A DNA stretch of 52,976 nt from Pseudomonadota bacterium (GTDB lineage: Bacteria > Pseudomonadota > Gammaproteobacteria > Burkholderiales > Usitatibacteraceae), in NCBI GenBank assembly GCA_029781595.1, contig JAKOWJ010000198.1:1-52976 (forward strand), read 5' to 3'. Made by a program: the position numbers and the translations under genes. Below, piece by piece: positions 44,309-52,976 of the stretch; positions within the stretch are counted from its first letter, which is position 1; each line of letters starts with the position of its first letter. Under the pieces are notes generated by a model. It worked only from the letters and a program-made list of their open reading frames with translations, searched no databases and was not told the DNA's origin.

Positions 44309-44824
44309 CTAGTCGAAGAGGAGCGAGCCGGCGTAGGCCTCGCGCCCGGCCCGCAGGTCCCGGATGTCGCGCCACGCCGACTGAAGCACGCGCACCGTCA
44401 TCATCGCGAAGCCCAGCGGCACGGCCGCCGAGAACCACACCTGGCTCACGCGCAGCGCCGGCGCCAGCGCGTCGAACTGGATCTGCGTGGCGATGGTCTG
44501 GAAGGACCAGTAGAGCGCGAAGCCGGCGAAGACCAGCGTGCAGGCCTCGCCGAAGAGGTACACCCAGCCCTTCCAGCGCGGCGGCAGCATGTGCAGCAGG
44601 AAGTCGAAGCGGATGTGGGCGCGCTGCTTCACGCCGTGCGAGGCGCCCACCCAGCCCAGGTAGATGAAGCCGTAGCGCGCCGCCTCCTCTCCCCAGAGCG
44701 AGGAGAAGTCGAGCACGAAGCGGCGCAGGACCTCCACCACGATCACGAACACGATGAAGCAGTAGAAGACGAGCATGAGGTAGCGCTCGCCGTTCTCGTC
44801 CACCTGCCGCAGCAGCTTGTGCAT
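44309..44824 (-). CDS. TRAP transporter small permease (DctQ)
   Basis: 171 residues with four predicted membrane helices; the typical DctQ block GEEAARYGFIYLGWVGASHGVKQ is present with the RYxxxWxxxxG-like pattern. It pairs with the large permease encoded downstream and receives substrate from the binding protein. It sits 55 bases after the dctP-type gene. Confidence 0.92.
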   Translation of the reverse strand: MHKLLRQVDENGERYLMLVFYCFIVFVIVVEVLRRFVLDFSSLWGEEAARYGFIYLGWVGASHGVKQRAHIRFDFLLHMLPPRWKGWVYLFGEACTLVFAGFALYWSFQTIATQIQFDALAPALRVSQVWFSAAVPLGFAMMTVRVLQSAWRDIRDLRAGREAYAGSLLFD

Positions 44825-44879
44825 CTGAAACTCCCGGCGGGAGGCGGCCGCGCCGCCCCCCGCGCGCTGGCGCCGCGGA

Positions 44880-46031
44880 TCAGGAAGCGACGGTGATGGA
44901 ACCCTTGGTGTTGGCCGCGGCCTTGAGCTTGTCGAACGTCGCCACGGAGCCGGCGAGCTCCTTCTTGAACGGCTCCCACTCGGGGCGCGGCTCGCCGCAG
45001 GCGTCCAGCCACTGCTTGTGCTCGGCCGCGGTCGGCTTGTAGAACTTGATGCCGGCCTTGGACAGGGCGTCGATCGAGTTCTTCCGCGCCACGGCGATCT
45101 GCGCGAAGCTCTCGGCCTGGGTCTTGGCGCTCGCCTCGTCGAAGGTCTTCTGCAGGGCGGCCGGCAGGCTCGCGAACCAGCGCTGGTTGGCCGCGAACAT
45201 CTGCGCGTCGGGCACGGACTCCACCATCGTGATGGCCTCGATGATGTCGATGAAGCCGAAGGCGTAGAGCGCGCCGATGGACGGGTCCAGCCCGTCGGCC
45301 ACGCCCTGCTTCAGGGCCGTGGGCGTCTCGCCCCAGGCCACCACCGTCGGGTTGGCGCCGGCCATGCGGTAGAACTGCTGCAGCAGCTTGGAGCTGGGCA
45401 CGCGCATCTTCATGCCCTTCATGTCGGCCGGGGTCTTCACGATCTTGCCGAAGCCCTTGCGCACCGCGACCGTGCGCGGGTCGATGTTGAAGTAGAACAT
45501 CGGCTTGTAGCCCTTGGCCGTCACCTTCGGGGTGATCTCGTCGTTCCACGCCGACGAGGTGACGAGGTTGGCGAACTGCTGGTTCTGCCCGCACCAGAAG
45601 GGGATGTTGATGAGGTCGACCACCGGCGCGAAGGGCGAGAAGTTCGACAGCGAGAGCGAGCCGCCCTGGATGGTGCCGCCCTGGATCTTCTGCGCCAGCG
45701 CGCCGCCGACGCCGAGCTGGCCGGCCGGGTGCAGCTTCACGTACACCGCGCCCTTGCTCATCGACTCGAGGTTCGCCTTGAACTGCGTCTGCATGATCGG
45801 GTAGAAGTGGTAGGCGTCCTCCTTGTACTCCGTGGCGAAGATCATCGTGAACTTCGCGGCCTTCATCTTCGCCGACTCGTCGGCGGCCGCGTACGCCACC
45901 TCGGGCTCCGACCAGAGGAAGCCCCCGGTGAGGGCCACCACGGCGGTGGTGAAGCCGTAGCGGGAGGCCACCTCGAAGAATCGGCGGCGTTCGGGGGACC
46001 GGGGCTGCGGCGCGGCTTGTCGTGCTTTCAT
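44880..46031 (-). CDS. TRAP transporter substrate-binding protein (DctP family)
   Basis: 383 residues. The N-terminus has a twin-arginine-like signal (ERRRFFEVASRYG, then a hydrophobic core ending VAYAA), suggesting Tat export. DctP-type motifs: KLHPAGQLGVGGALAQKIQGG, PFWCGQNQQFANLV, and KGMKMRVPSSKLLQQFY carrying the ligand-binding Arg (carboxylate/anion clamp). This is consistent with an acidic substrate such as a sulfonate or carboxylate. Strong ribosome-binding site AGGAGGAG. Overlaps the preceding small membrane gene by four bases. Confidence 0.93.
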   Translation of the reverse strand: MKARQAAPQPRSPERRRFFEVASRYGFTTAVVALTGGFLWSEPEVAYAAADESAKMKAAKFTMIFATEYKEDAYHFYPIMQTQFKANLESMSKGAVYVKLHPAGQLGVGGALAQKIQGGTIQGGSLSLSNFSPFAPVVDLINIPFWCGQNQQFANLVTSSAWNDEITPKVTAKGYKPMFYFNIDPRTVAVRKGFGKIVKTPADMKGMKMRVPSSKLLQQFYRMAGANPTVVAWGETPTALKQGVADGLDPSIGALYAFGFIDIIEAITMVESVPDAQMFAANQRWFASLPAALQKTFDEASAKTQAESFAQIAVARKNSIDALSKAGIKFYKPTAAEHKQWLDACGEPRPEWEPFKKELAGSVATFDKLKAAANTKGSITVAS

Positions 46032-46270
46032 GTCTCCTCCTGGTTCGGGAATCGGTGACGGGGTGGTTCGGCGGCTGCGGCGGCCTCGTCGAGCGTGAGG
46101 ACACCGGATACGAAGGACGCGGCGGCGCCCAGGACGAGGAGGAACTCGCCCACGTCGCCCAGGCGCCAGAAGGTGATGCCCAGCTTGATGTGCAGGATGC
46201 GCAGCGCCACGTTGGCGGCGAAGAGCCCCGCGAGCAGTGCGGCGAGCGCGAACCAGCGGCGGGCGGTCAC
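46028..46270 (-). CDS. Small two-helix membrane protein of unknown function in the TRAP operon
   Basis: 80 residues from a GTG at 46270. Two predicted transmembrane helices (about 5-24 and 40-60) separated by a short loop, RILHIKLGITFWRLGDVGE, then a charged tail. It starts 16 bases after the zinc dehydrogenase stop and its stop overlaps the binding-protein start (ATGA), so it is translated with the operon. It does not resemble DctQ and I recognise no family. A TRAP accessory role is only a guess. Confidence 0.7.
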   Translation of the reverse strand: MTARRWFALAALLAGLFAANVALRILHIKLGITFWRLGDVGEFLLVLGAAASFVSGVLTLDEAAAAAEPPRHRFPNQEET

Positions 46271-46286
46271 GGGCGGCGTCCCGGGC

Positions 46287-47294
46287 TCATGCGGCGGGCT
46301 TGAGGAGCACCTTGGCCGACGCGGTGCGGCCGTTGTGCAGGTCGTCGAAGGCGGCCGGCCCGTCGGCCAGGCCCCGCCGCTCGATCCAGGCGAGGTCGCC
46401 GAACGCGCCGCGGGCGAGCAGGCCCACGGTGGCGCGCATGTCGGCCAGGGTGTAGGTGAAGGCGCCCGCGAGCGTCACCTCGGCGAGCGTGAGCTTGCGC
46501 ATGTCGATCTCGCTCGCCCAGTCCTGCAGGCCCACGTGCACGACGACGCCCCCGGGCCGCACGGCGGCGAAGGCGGTGCGGCGCGTGGCGGCCGCGCCCA
46601 CGCAGTCGAGCACCAGGTCGTGGTCGGGGGAGGCGGCGGCCTCGTCGGCGGACTCGAGCACCGTGCAGCCCGCGTGCCGGCGCACGGAGGCCGCGCGCCC
46701 CGCGTTGGGCTCGACCACCGTCACGCGGTCGACGCCGTGGTGGCGCAGCAGCAGCGCGCAGAGCAGGCCGATGGCCCCGCCGCCCAGGACGAGCACGCGC
46801 CCCTCCTGCATCGGGCGGTGAAGGGCGCGCTGCGCGAGGTTGACCGCGTGCAGGGCCGTGGCCGCGGGCTCCGTGAGGGCGGCGGTGTCCGCGGCCATGT
46901 CCGCGGGCAGGCGGATGAGCGCGCGCGCGGGGATGCTCATGAACTCGGCGAAGGCGCCCGGGCGCGTCATGCCCACCATGGTGCGGGTGCTGCAGAGGTT
47001 CTCGCGCCCCTGCAGGCAGGGGTCGCAGGCGCCGCAGGTGATCGAGGGGTTGCCGCTCACGCGCTCGCCCGGCGCGAGCGAGGCGTCGCGGCTCTCGACG
47101 ACCACGCCGGCGAACTCGTGGCCCAGCACCAGCCCCGGCTTCCGGCGCGGGTCGTGGCCGTGGTAGGCGTGCATGTCGCTGCCGCAGATGCCGGCGGCCT
47201 CGATGCGCAGGATCACCTCGCCGTCGGCCATCTCGGGATACGGGCGCTCCTCGAGGCGGACCTCGTTGGGGCGGGTGTAGACGAGCGCGTGCAT
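46287..47294 (-). CDS. Zinc-dependent alcohol dehydrogenase (sugar alcohol/sulfonate type)
   Basis: 335 residues, medium-chain dehydrogenase. Catalytic zinc ligands Cys38 (GICGSDMHAYHG) and His/Glu in GHEFAGVV. The structural zinc cluster is CGACDPCLQGRENLC. NAD-binding VLVLGGGAIGLLCALL follows. The gene is third in an operon with an HpsN-like dehydrogenase and an SDR, so it could be one of the two dihydroxypropanesulfonate 2-dehydrogenases (HpsO/HpsP type). On sequence alone it could equally act on L-idonate or another polyol. Confidence 0.85.
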   Translation of the reverse strand: MHALVYTRPNEVRLEERPYPEMADGEVILRIEAAGICGSDMHAYHGHDPRRKPGLVLGHEFAGVVVESRDASLAPGERVSGNPSITCGACDPCLQGRENLCSTRTMVGMTRPGAFAEFMSIPARALIRLPADMAADTAALTEPAATALHAVNLAQRALHRPMQEGRVLVLGGGAIGLLCALLLRHHGVDRVTVVEPNAGRAASVRRHAGCTVLESADEAAASPDHDLVLDCVGAAATRRTAFAAVRPGGVVVHVGLQDWASEIDMRKLTLAEVTLAGAFTYTLADMRATVGLLARGAFGDLAWIERRGLADGPAAFDDLHNGRTASAKVLLKPAA

Positions 47295-47305
47295 GTTCGC
47301 CTCCC

Positions 47306-48091
47306 TCACTTGGCGGTGTAGCCGCCGTCGAGCATGATCGTCTGGCCGGTCACGTAGGCCGAGGCCCCGCTCGCCAGGAACACGGCCACGCCGTGCAGGT
47401 CCGCCATCGTGCCGTTGCGGCCGACGGCCGTCTGCGCCGCGTGCCGGCCCGCGAGCGCCTCGTCGCCGAAGACGGCCGCGGTGAGCTCGGTCGGGAAGAA
47501 GCCCGGGCCGATGGCGTTGCAGGTGATGCCGTGCGGCGACCAGGCCTGGGCGATGGCGCGGGTGAGCTGCAGGATGCCGCCCTTGGCCGCGCCGTAGGGC
47601 GCGCTGTCCGCGAAGGCGCGCGTGCTCTGCAGCGAGGCGATGTTGATGATGCGCCCCCAGCCGCGCGCCTTCATGCCGGGCGCGAGCGCCTGGGTGAGGA
47701 AGAACGGCGCGGCCAGGTGCATGACGAGCTGGCGGTCCCACGACTCGGGCGTCACCTCGGCGAAGGGCTGGCGCAGGTTCACGCCCGCGCAGTTCACCAG
47801 GATGTCGACGGGCTCGCCGCCGCGCAGAACCTCGTCCGCCAGGGCCCGGATGCCCGCGTGGGTGGACAGGTCCGCGGCGATCGTGCGGCCCGCGTCGATG
47901 CCGCGCGCGCGCAGGCCCGCCGCGGCCTCCTCGAGCCCGCGGCCGGTGGACGAGAGCATCACGCGCGCCCCGGCGCGGCCCAGGGCGTGCGCGAGCGCCG
48001 CGCCGACGCCGCGGCTGCCGCCCGTGACGAGCGCCACGCGCCCGCGCAGGTCGAACAGCGAGGTGACCTCGTTGGCCGGGAGGCTCTCCAT
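47306..48091 (-). CDS. SDR-family oxidoreductase of the dehydrogenase-TRAP operon
   Basis: 261 residues. TGGSRGVG cofactor motif, NCAGVN, catalytic Ser in NIASLQS and Tyr/Lys in YGAAKGG; C-terminal [13 protein letters not shown]. It resembles gluconate 5-dehydrogenase-type SDRs. The lack of an acidic residue after strand 2 (LSSTGRG) suggests NADP or dual use. It is 10 bases after the HpsN-like gene. Together with the zinc dehydrogenase it may interconvert substrate stereoisomers through a ketone. Confidence 0.85.
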   Translation of the reverse strand: MESLPANEVTSLFDLRGRVALVTGGSRGVGAALAHALGRAGARVMLSSTGRGLEEAAAGLRARGIDAGRTIAADLSTHAGIRALADEVLRGGEPVDILVNCAGVNLRQPFAEVTPESWDRQLVMHLAAPFFLTQALAPGMKARGWGRIINIASLQSTRAFADSAPYGAAKGGILQLTRAIAQAWSPHGITCNAIGPGFFPTELTAAVFGDEALAGRHAAQTAVGRNGTMADLHGVAVFLASGASAYVTGQTIMLDGGYTAK

Positions 48092-48101
48092 CCGTGCCCC
48101 G

Positions 48102-49507
<1,406 letters not shown>

Positions 49508-49509
<2 letters not shown>

Positions 49510-49537
49510 GCTAACGGCCCGGAAGCGCCGCAGTCAA
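49508..49537 (-). promoter_or_regulatory. Putative hpsN operon promoter
   Basis: On the minus strand -35 TTGACT (49532-49537, 5 of 6) and -10 TAGCAT (49508-49513, 4 of 6) with an 18-base spacer. The operator O1 sits over and just downstream of the -10, as expected for repression. Confidence 0.5.
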
Positions 49538-49564
49538 CAATTTTCCATGTTGCAGTGCAATGTG

Positions 49565-49573
49565 TGCTAGCGT
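49565..49573 (+). promoter_or_regulatory. Putative extended -10 for the lacI-family gene
   Basis: TGCTAGCGT (extended -10 form) on the plus strand directly before operator O2, about 45 bases before the ATG at 49619. No clear -35. Confidence 0.3.
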
Positions 49574-49586
49574 GGAAGCGTTTACA
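49573..49586. promoter_or_regulatory. LacI-type operator O2 before the regulator gene
   Basis: TGGAAGCGTTTACA shares the TG-AAGCGTTT-CA pattern of O1 (12 of 14 bases the same). Centre-to-centre spacing to O1 is 78 bases, which would allow looping or independent autoregulation. Confidence 0.6.
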
Positions 49587-49618
49587 TCTCCAGCCCGCCG
49601 CCGCGGGGGTGCCCGAGC

Positions 49619-50674
49619 ATGGCGCGCGATACGGAAAAGGCGACACTCGTCGACGTGGCCCGCGTGGCGGGCGTGTCGCTCGCGACGGCCTCGCGGGCGA
49701 TGTCCACGCCGCAGCTCGTGCGACCGGCCACGCTCGCGAAGGTTCTCAAGGCCGTGCAGTGGCTGGGTTACCTCCCCGACGGCGCCGCGCGCGCGCTCGC
49801 CTCGCGCCGCTCGCGCACCGTGGGCGCCGTGGTGCCCACGCTCGACAACCCGATCTTCGCCTCCTCGACGCAGGCGCTGCAGCGCGAGCTGGGCGAGAGC
49901 GGCTACCAGCTGCTCATCGCCTCCCACGAGTACGACGCCGGGCGCGAGCTGGCCGTCACGCAGGCGCTCCTCGAGCGCGGGGTCGACGCGCTCGCGCTGG
50001 TGGGCACGGACCACGTGCCGGCGGTGTGGACGCTGCTGGCCGGGTGCCGCCGCCCCTACGTGCTCACCTGGTCGCTGGACGAGGGGGGCCACCACCCCGG
50101 CATCGGCATCGACAACCGCGAGGCGATGGCGCGGGTGGCGCGCCACCTGCACGACATCGGGCACCGCGAGTTCGCGGTGATCTCCGGCCACACGGCGCAC
50201 AACGACCGGGCCCGCGCGCGCCTGGCGGGCGTGCGCGCCGCGCTGCTTGGCCGCGGCATCGAGCTCGCGGCCTCTCGCGTGGTGGAGACGGACTACTCGG
50301 TGGAAGCGGCGCGGACGGCCCTGCGCGCGCTCGCGCGCCTGCGCCCGCGCCCGACGGCGATCGTCTGCGGCAACGACGTGCTCGCGCAGGGGGCCATGGC
50401 CGAGGCGCACGCGCTGGGCCTCGCGGTGCCGGCCGATCTCTCGGTCACCGGCTTCGACGACCTCGCGCTGGTGGCCTCGGCCCCCCCGGGCCTCACCTCG
50501 GTGCGCATCCCGGCCGCGGAGATCGGCCAGCGCACGGCGCGCTACCTGCTCGCGCGCCTCGCGGGCGTGGCCGCGCCGGACCGCACGGAGCTGCCGGTGG
50601 AGCTGGTGGTGCGCGGCTCGACCGGGCCGCCGCCGGCCGCCGCTAGCCGGGCGCGCGCGCGGCCACCGCGGTGA
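49619..50674 (+). CDS. LacI-family transcriptional regulator of the dehydrogenase-TRAP operon
   Basis: 351 residues. N-terminal helix-turn-helix TLVDVARVAGVSLATASRAM and hinge helix PDGAARALASRRSRTVGAVVP, then a periplasmic-binding-protein-like sensor domain (VVPTLDNPIFASS, GIDNREAMARVARHL, VCGNDVLAQGAMAEA, VTGFDDLALVASAPPGLTSVRI). It is transcribed away from hpsN over a 203-base gap with two matching operators, so it very likely represses both. The inducer is presumably the pathway substrate or a metabolite. Its 3' end overlaps the convergent Hyf-like gene by 32 bases. Confidence 0.93.
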   Translation: MARDTEKATLVDVARVAGVSLATASRAMSTPQLVRPATLAKVLKAVQWLGYLPDGAARALASRRSRTVGAVVPTLDNPIFASSTQALQRELGESGYQLLIASHEYDAGRELAVTQALLERGVDALALVGTDHVPAVWTLLAGCRRPYVLTWSLDEGGHHPGIGIDNREAMARVARHLHDIGHREFAVISGHTAHNDRARARLAGVRAALLGRGIELAASRVVETDYSVEAARTALRALARLRPRPTAIVCGNDVLAQGAMAEAHALGLAVPADLSVTGFDDLALVASAPPGLTSVRIPAAEIGQRTARYLLARLAGVAAPDRTELPVELVVRGSTGPPPAAASRARARPPR

Positions 50675-51161
50675 GGATGCCCTTCAGGATCTCCAGGGGC
50701 GGCGGCGGGCAGCCGGGCACGGCGACGTCCACGGGGATCACGTTGGCCACGCGCCCGCAGCTCGCGTAGCTCTCGCCGAAGATCCCGCCGGTGCAGCCGC
50801 AGTCGCCGACGGCGACCACGAGCTTGGGATCGGGCGTGGCCTCGTACGCGATGCGCAGCGCCTGCTCCATGTTCTTCGCGACCGGCCCCGTGACGAGCAG
50901 CAGGTCGGCGTGGCGCGGGCTCGCCACGAAGCGGATGCCCAGGCCCTCGAGGTTGTAGTACGGGTTGTTGAGGGCGTGGATCTCGAGCTCGCAGCCGTTG
51001 CACGAGCCGGCGTCCACCTGGCGGATGGCGAGCGCGCGGCCCAGCAGGCGCAGGATCTCGTCCTGGATGGCGGGGGCCTGCGCGCGCAGCGCCTCGTCGG
51101 GAGCCGGCGCGGGCTCGCTCACCAGGCCCGTGCGCACGATCTGCCGCAGGATGCGCAGCAT
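50643..51161 (-). CDS. HyfI/NuoB-like iron-sulfur subunit of an Ehr-type membrane complex
   Basis: 172 residues. The [4Fe-4S] ligands of the hydrogenase small-subunit type are all present: Cys54 and Cys57 (GSCNGCELE), Cys121 (VGDCGC) and Cys151 (PGCPPPP). It therefore should still carry an electron-transfer cluster. The N-terminal helix resembles HycG/HyfI. Its ATG shares one base with the stop of the large-subunit gene (TGATG at 51159-51163), showing tight coupling. Last gene of the Hyf-like operon, since the LacI gene faces it. Confidence 0.85.
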   Translation of the reverse strand: MLRILRQIVRTGLVSEPAPAPDEALRAQAPAIQDEILRLLGRALAIRQVDAGSCNGCELEIHALNNPYYNLEGLGIRFVASPRHADLLLVTGPVAKNMEQALRIAYEATPDPKLVVAVGDCGCTGGIFGESYASCGRVANVIPVDVAVPGCPPPPLEILKGILTAVAARAPG

Positions 51162-52717
51162 CAGCAGTCCCCCCCCGAGTAGCTGAGGTTGAAGCTCTTG
51201 TTGATGAGCGGGAAGTCCGGGACGATGTTGCCGATCACCGCGTGCTCGAGCACCGGCCAGTTCTGCCACGAGGGATCGTGCGCGTGGGCACGCCGGATGC
51301 GCCCGCCCTCGCCCGCCTCCACCGCCACGAGGCACTCGCCGCGCCAGCCCTCCACCCAGCCCACTCCGAAGGCGCCGGCGCGGGCGGGCGGCAGCTCCAC
51401 GCGCAGCTCGCCGGGCGGCGTGCCGGCCGCGAGCGAGCGCAGCAGGCGCAGCGACTCGAGGAGCTCGTCGAAGCGCAGGTTGGCGCGGGCGGCCACGTCG
51501 CCGGCGGCGTAGCCCGACTTGCGCACGGCGAGCGCGTCGTAGGGCGTGCACGGGAAGTCGGCGCGCAGGTCGAACGCCTGGCCGCTCGCGCGCCCCGCGA
51601 GTCCCGCGAGCCCCAGGCGCCGCGCGAGGTCGGGCGTGACGCGGCCGGTGGTGAGGAAGCGGTCCTGCAGGCCCGCGTGCTCGTCGAAGATCGTGCGCAA
51701 CTCGCGCACCTCGGCCTCGACGGCGTCGCACTGCGCCGCCAGGCGCGCGGCCTGGACCGCGTCGAATCCCCGCGCGACGCCGCCGGGCACGATCACGTCC
51801 ATGAGCAGGCGGTGCCCGAAGACCTCGCCGGACAGGCGCAGCCAGTCCTCCTTCAGGCGCATGAACTGCGCGAGGGCGAAGGCCACGGCCGCGTCGTTGC
51901 CGAGCGCGCCCAGGTCGCCCAGGTGGTTGGCCACGCGCTCGCGCTCCAGGAGCAGCGCCCGCGTCCAGCGCGCGCGCGGCGGCGGCACCACGCCCAGCAG
52001 CGACTCGGCGGCCTGCGCGTAGGCCCAGGCGAAGGCCACGGTGGAGTCGCCGCTCACGCGCCCGGCCACGCGGTGGCCCGAGGCGACGTCGTGCGACTCG
52101 AAGAGCTTGTCGATGCCCTTGTGCACGTAGCCCAGCCGCTCCTCCAGGCGCAGCACCTTCTCGCCGACGATGGAGAAGCGGAAGTGGCCCGGCTCGATGA
52201 TGCCGGCGTGGATGGGCCCCACGGGGATCTCGTGCACGCCCTCGCCCTCCACGCGCACGAACGGGTAGTCGGCGAAGGCGTTGGGCGGCAGGCGCGAGGC
52301 GTCGAAGTCGCGGCGCAGCGGGAAGGCGTCCGCGGGCCACGCGCCGTGGCGCAGCCAGGGCCGCGCGTCGGCCGCGCCCGCGGCCGCCAGGCCCAGCAGG
52401 TCGAAGACGGCGCGCTGCAGGCGGCCGGCGGCCGGGAAGAGGCCGGAGAGGTCCGGGAAGGCGGGCGCGGCGGCCGGCACCAGCAGGTCGACCAGCGCGA
52501 GGCCCTCCTTCACCGCGTAGGCCGCGTGCACGGCGAACTCGTCGGCGTCGTCGGCGAGGTCGCGCCGGTCCTCGCCCCACAGCGCCACGAGCCGCCCGCC
52601 GCCCTCGCGCACGAGGCGCGCGGCCTGCGTCCACTGCCACTCGCCGACGTCGGCGCGCGCGGCGGGCGCCTCGCCGGCGAGCGGCTTCCACGCGAGGTTC
52701 AGGCCCGGGATGCGCAT
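51161..52717 (-). CDS. HyfG/HycE-like large subunit lacking Ni ligands (Ehr type)
   Basis: 518 residues from the ATG at 52717. The N-terminal 150 residues are a NuoC/30-kDa-like domain; the rest is NuoD/hydrogenase large-subunit-like (VGPIHAGIIEPGHFRF, LEERLGYVHKGIDKLFE). At the position of the first Ni-binding CxxC of HycE (VCGIC) it has VSGDS (Ser222, Ser225), and the C-terminal CxxC is replaced by DPSWQNWP. No [NiFe] centre can form. It therefore belongs to the Ehr group, which resembles complex I and may couple an unknown electron reaction to ion pumping. Confidence 0.87.
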   Translation of the reverse strand: MRIPGLNLAWKPLAGEAPAARADVGEWQWTQAARLVREGGGRLVALWGEDRRDLADDADEFAVHAAYAVKEGLALVDLLVPAAAPAFPDLSGLFPAAGRLQRAVFDLLGLAAAGAADARPWLRHGAWPADAFPLRRDFDASRLPPNAFADYPFVRVEGEGVHEIPVGPIHAGIIEPGHFRFSIVGEKVLRLEERLGYVHKGIDKLFESHDVASGHRVAGRVSGDSTVAFAWAYAQAAESLLGVVPPPRARWTRALLLERERVANHLGDLGALGNDAAVAFALAQFMRLKEDWLRLSGEVFGHRLLMDVIVPGGVARGFDAVQAARLAAQCDAVEAEVRELRTIFDEHAGLQDRFLTTGRVTPDLARRLGLAGLAGRASGQAFDLRADFPCTPYDALAVRKSGYAAGDVAARANLRFDELLESLRLLRSLAAGTPPGELRVELPPARAGAFGVGWVEGWRGECLVAVEAGEGGRIRRAHAHDPSWQNWPVLEHAVIGNIVPDFPLINKSFNLSYSGGDC

Positions 52718-52719
52718 GG

Positions 52720-52976
52720 TCAGCCCAGCAGGCGCGCCGCCTGGGCGTACCACGCGGCGAGGTAGGGCGGGATGTACAGGCCCAGCATGAGGCCGAGCCC
52801 GAGGTGGACGAAGACCGGCACGAGCGCCGGCGGGTGCGCGAGCGGCTTGATGTGGGTGTCGCCGAATACCATCGGCTGCACGCGCGAGAGCACGGCCGCG
52901 AAGGCCACGCCCAGGGCCAGCAGCAGGAAGGGCGTGGCCCACGGGTGCTCGCGCATCGCCGTGGTGAGGATGAGGA
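52720..52976 (-). CDS. HyfF/NuoN-like antiporter-type membrane subunit (partial, N-terminus beyond window)
   Basis: The frame is open to the right window edge, so only the last 85 codons are visible (stop 52720-52722). Two transmembrane helices (FLLLALGVAFAAVLSRV and VPVFVHLGLGLMLGLYIP) and a terminal PPYLAAWYAQAARLLG match the C-terminus of hydrogenase-4 F-type proton-pumping subunits. It precedes the large-subunit gene by 2 bases; order F-G-I without the ferredoxin HyfH matches Ehr clusters in related bacteria as recalled. Confidence 0.7.
   Translation of the reverse strand, partial: LILTTAMREHPWATPFLLLALGVAFAAVLSRVQPMVFGDTHIKPLAHPPALVPVFVHLGLGLMLGLYIPPYLAAWYAQAARLLG

Noticed and set aside
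50643-52976. Active [NiFe] hydrogenase or formate hydrogenlyase
   Set aside because: Nickel-binding cysteines are replaced by Ser at the first motif and absent at the second.

Overview
The window is a stretch of very GC-rich (roughly 70 percent or more) chromosomal DNA with almost no spacer DNA. Gene content and order point to a betaproteobacterium, and Burkholderiales/Rhodocyclales-type synteny fits best: a Rieske oxygenase gene divergent from xseB-ispA-dxs; hemW, rdgB, rph, a PP2C phosphatase and a Ser/Thr kinase divergent from yicC-gmk-rpoZ-spoT-ridA-recG-ubiC-ubiA; and a glutathione-linked kefFC pair. This placement is inference; there is no rRNA or other phylogenetic marker to settle it. 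I see no tRNA, rRNA, CRISPR array, insertion sequence, phage gene or integrase. No gap between genes exceeds 300 bases; the largest are about 255 bases (13436-13690) and 266 bases (16296-16561), and both are described below.

Layout. 1-1662 (minus): isoaspartyl peptidase and a patatin-like hydrolase cut by the window edge. 1749-3541 (plus): an Old Yellow Enzyme reductase and a YfcG-type glutathione transferase. 3545-9841 (minus): a P-type cation ATPase, a TPR-CHAT putative lipoprotein protease, a small secreted coiled-coil protein and an SDR. 9838-13435 (minus): a secreted unknown, then dxs, ispA and xseB (isoprenoid precursors plus exonuclease VII small subunit). 13691-18569: Rieske oxygenase, a lone cyclic-nucleotide-binding protein, a cytochrome c, two unknowns and a response regulator-EAL phosphodiesterase. 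18566-25549 (minus): EF-G paralogue, hemW, a PepSY protein, rdgB, rph, PP2C phosphatase and protein kinase. 25686-37219 (plus): the housekeeping yicC to ubiA run, then kefF-kefC and a thiolase. 37241-41461 (minus): an aapJQMP-type amino-acid ABC transporter. 41674-43009: a DsbA-family oxidoreductase and thrH. 43025-49415 (minus): a TRAP transporter plus three dehydrogenases, controlled by a divergent LacI regulator at 49619-50674. 50643-52976 (minus): the end of a Hyf/Ehr-type membrane oxidoreductase operon.

The accessory units most worth attention are three. (1) The 43-50.7 kb regulon couples TRAP uptake with an HpsN-like HisD-family dehydrogenase, an SDR and a zinc alcohol dehydrogenase. 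This layout matches catabolism of the C3 sulfonate 2,3-dihydroxypropane-1-sulfonate, and two matching LacI-type operators lie between the regulator and the operon. (2) The 50.6-53 kb operon is a hydrogenase-4-like complex whose large subunit has lost the nickel-binding cysteines (Cys to Ser), the hallmark of Ehr-type complexes. (3) A lipoprotein-like TPR-CHAT protease is encoded directly upstream of, and probably co-transcribed with, an MgtA-like P-type ATPase. Smaller oddities include a 30-base palindrome-bearing in-frame insertion in recG, an AT-rich promoter-like island inside gmk, and a non-RD protein kinase paired with a PP2C phosphatase.

Gene calls rest on translated motifs and family resemblance judged by eye. 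Promoters and operators are pattern matches only.
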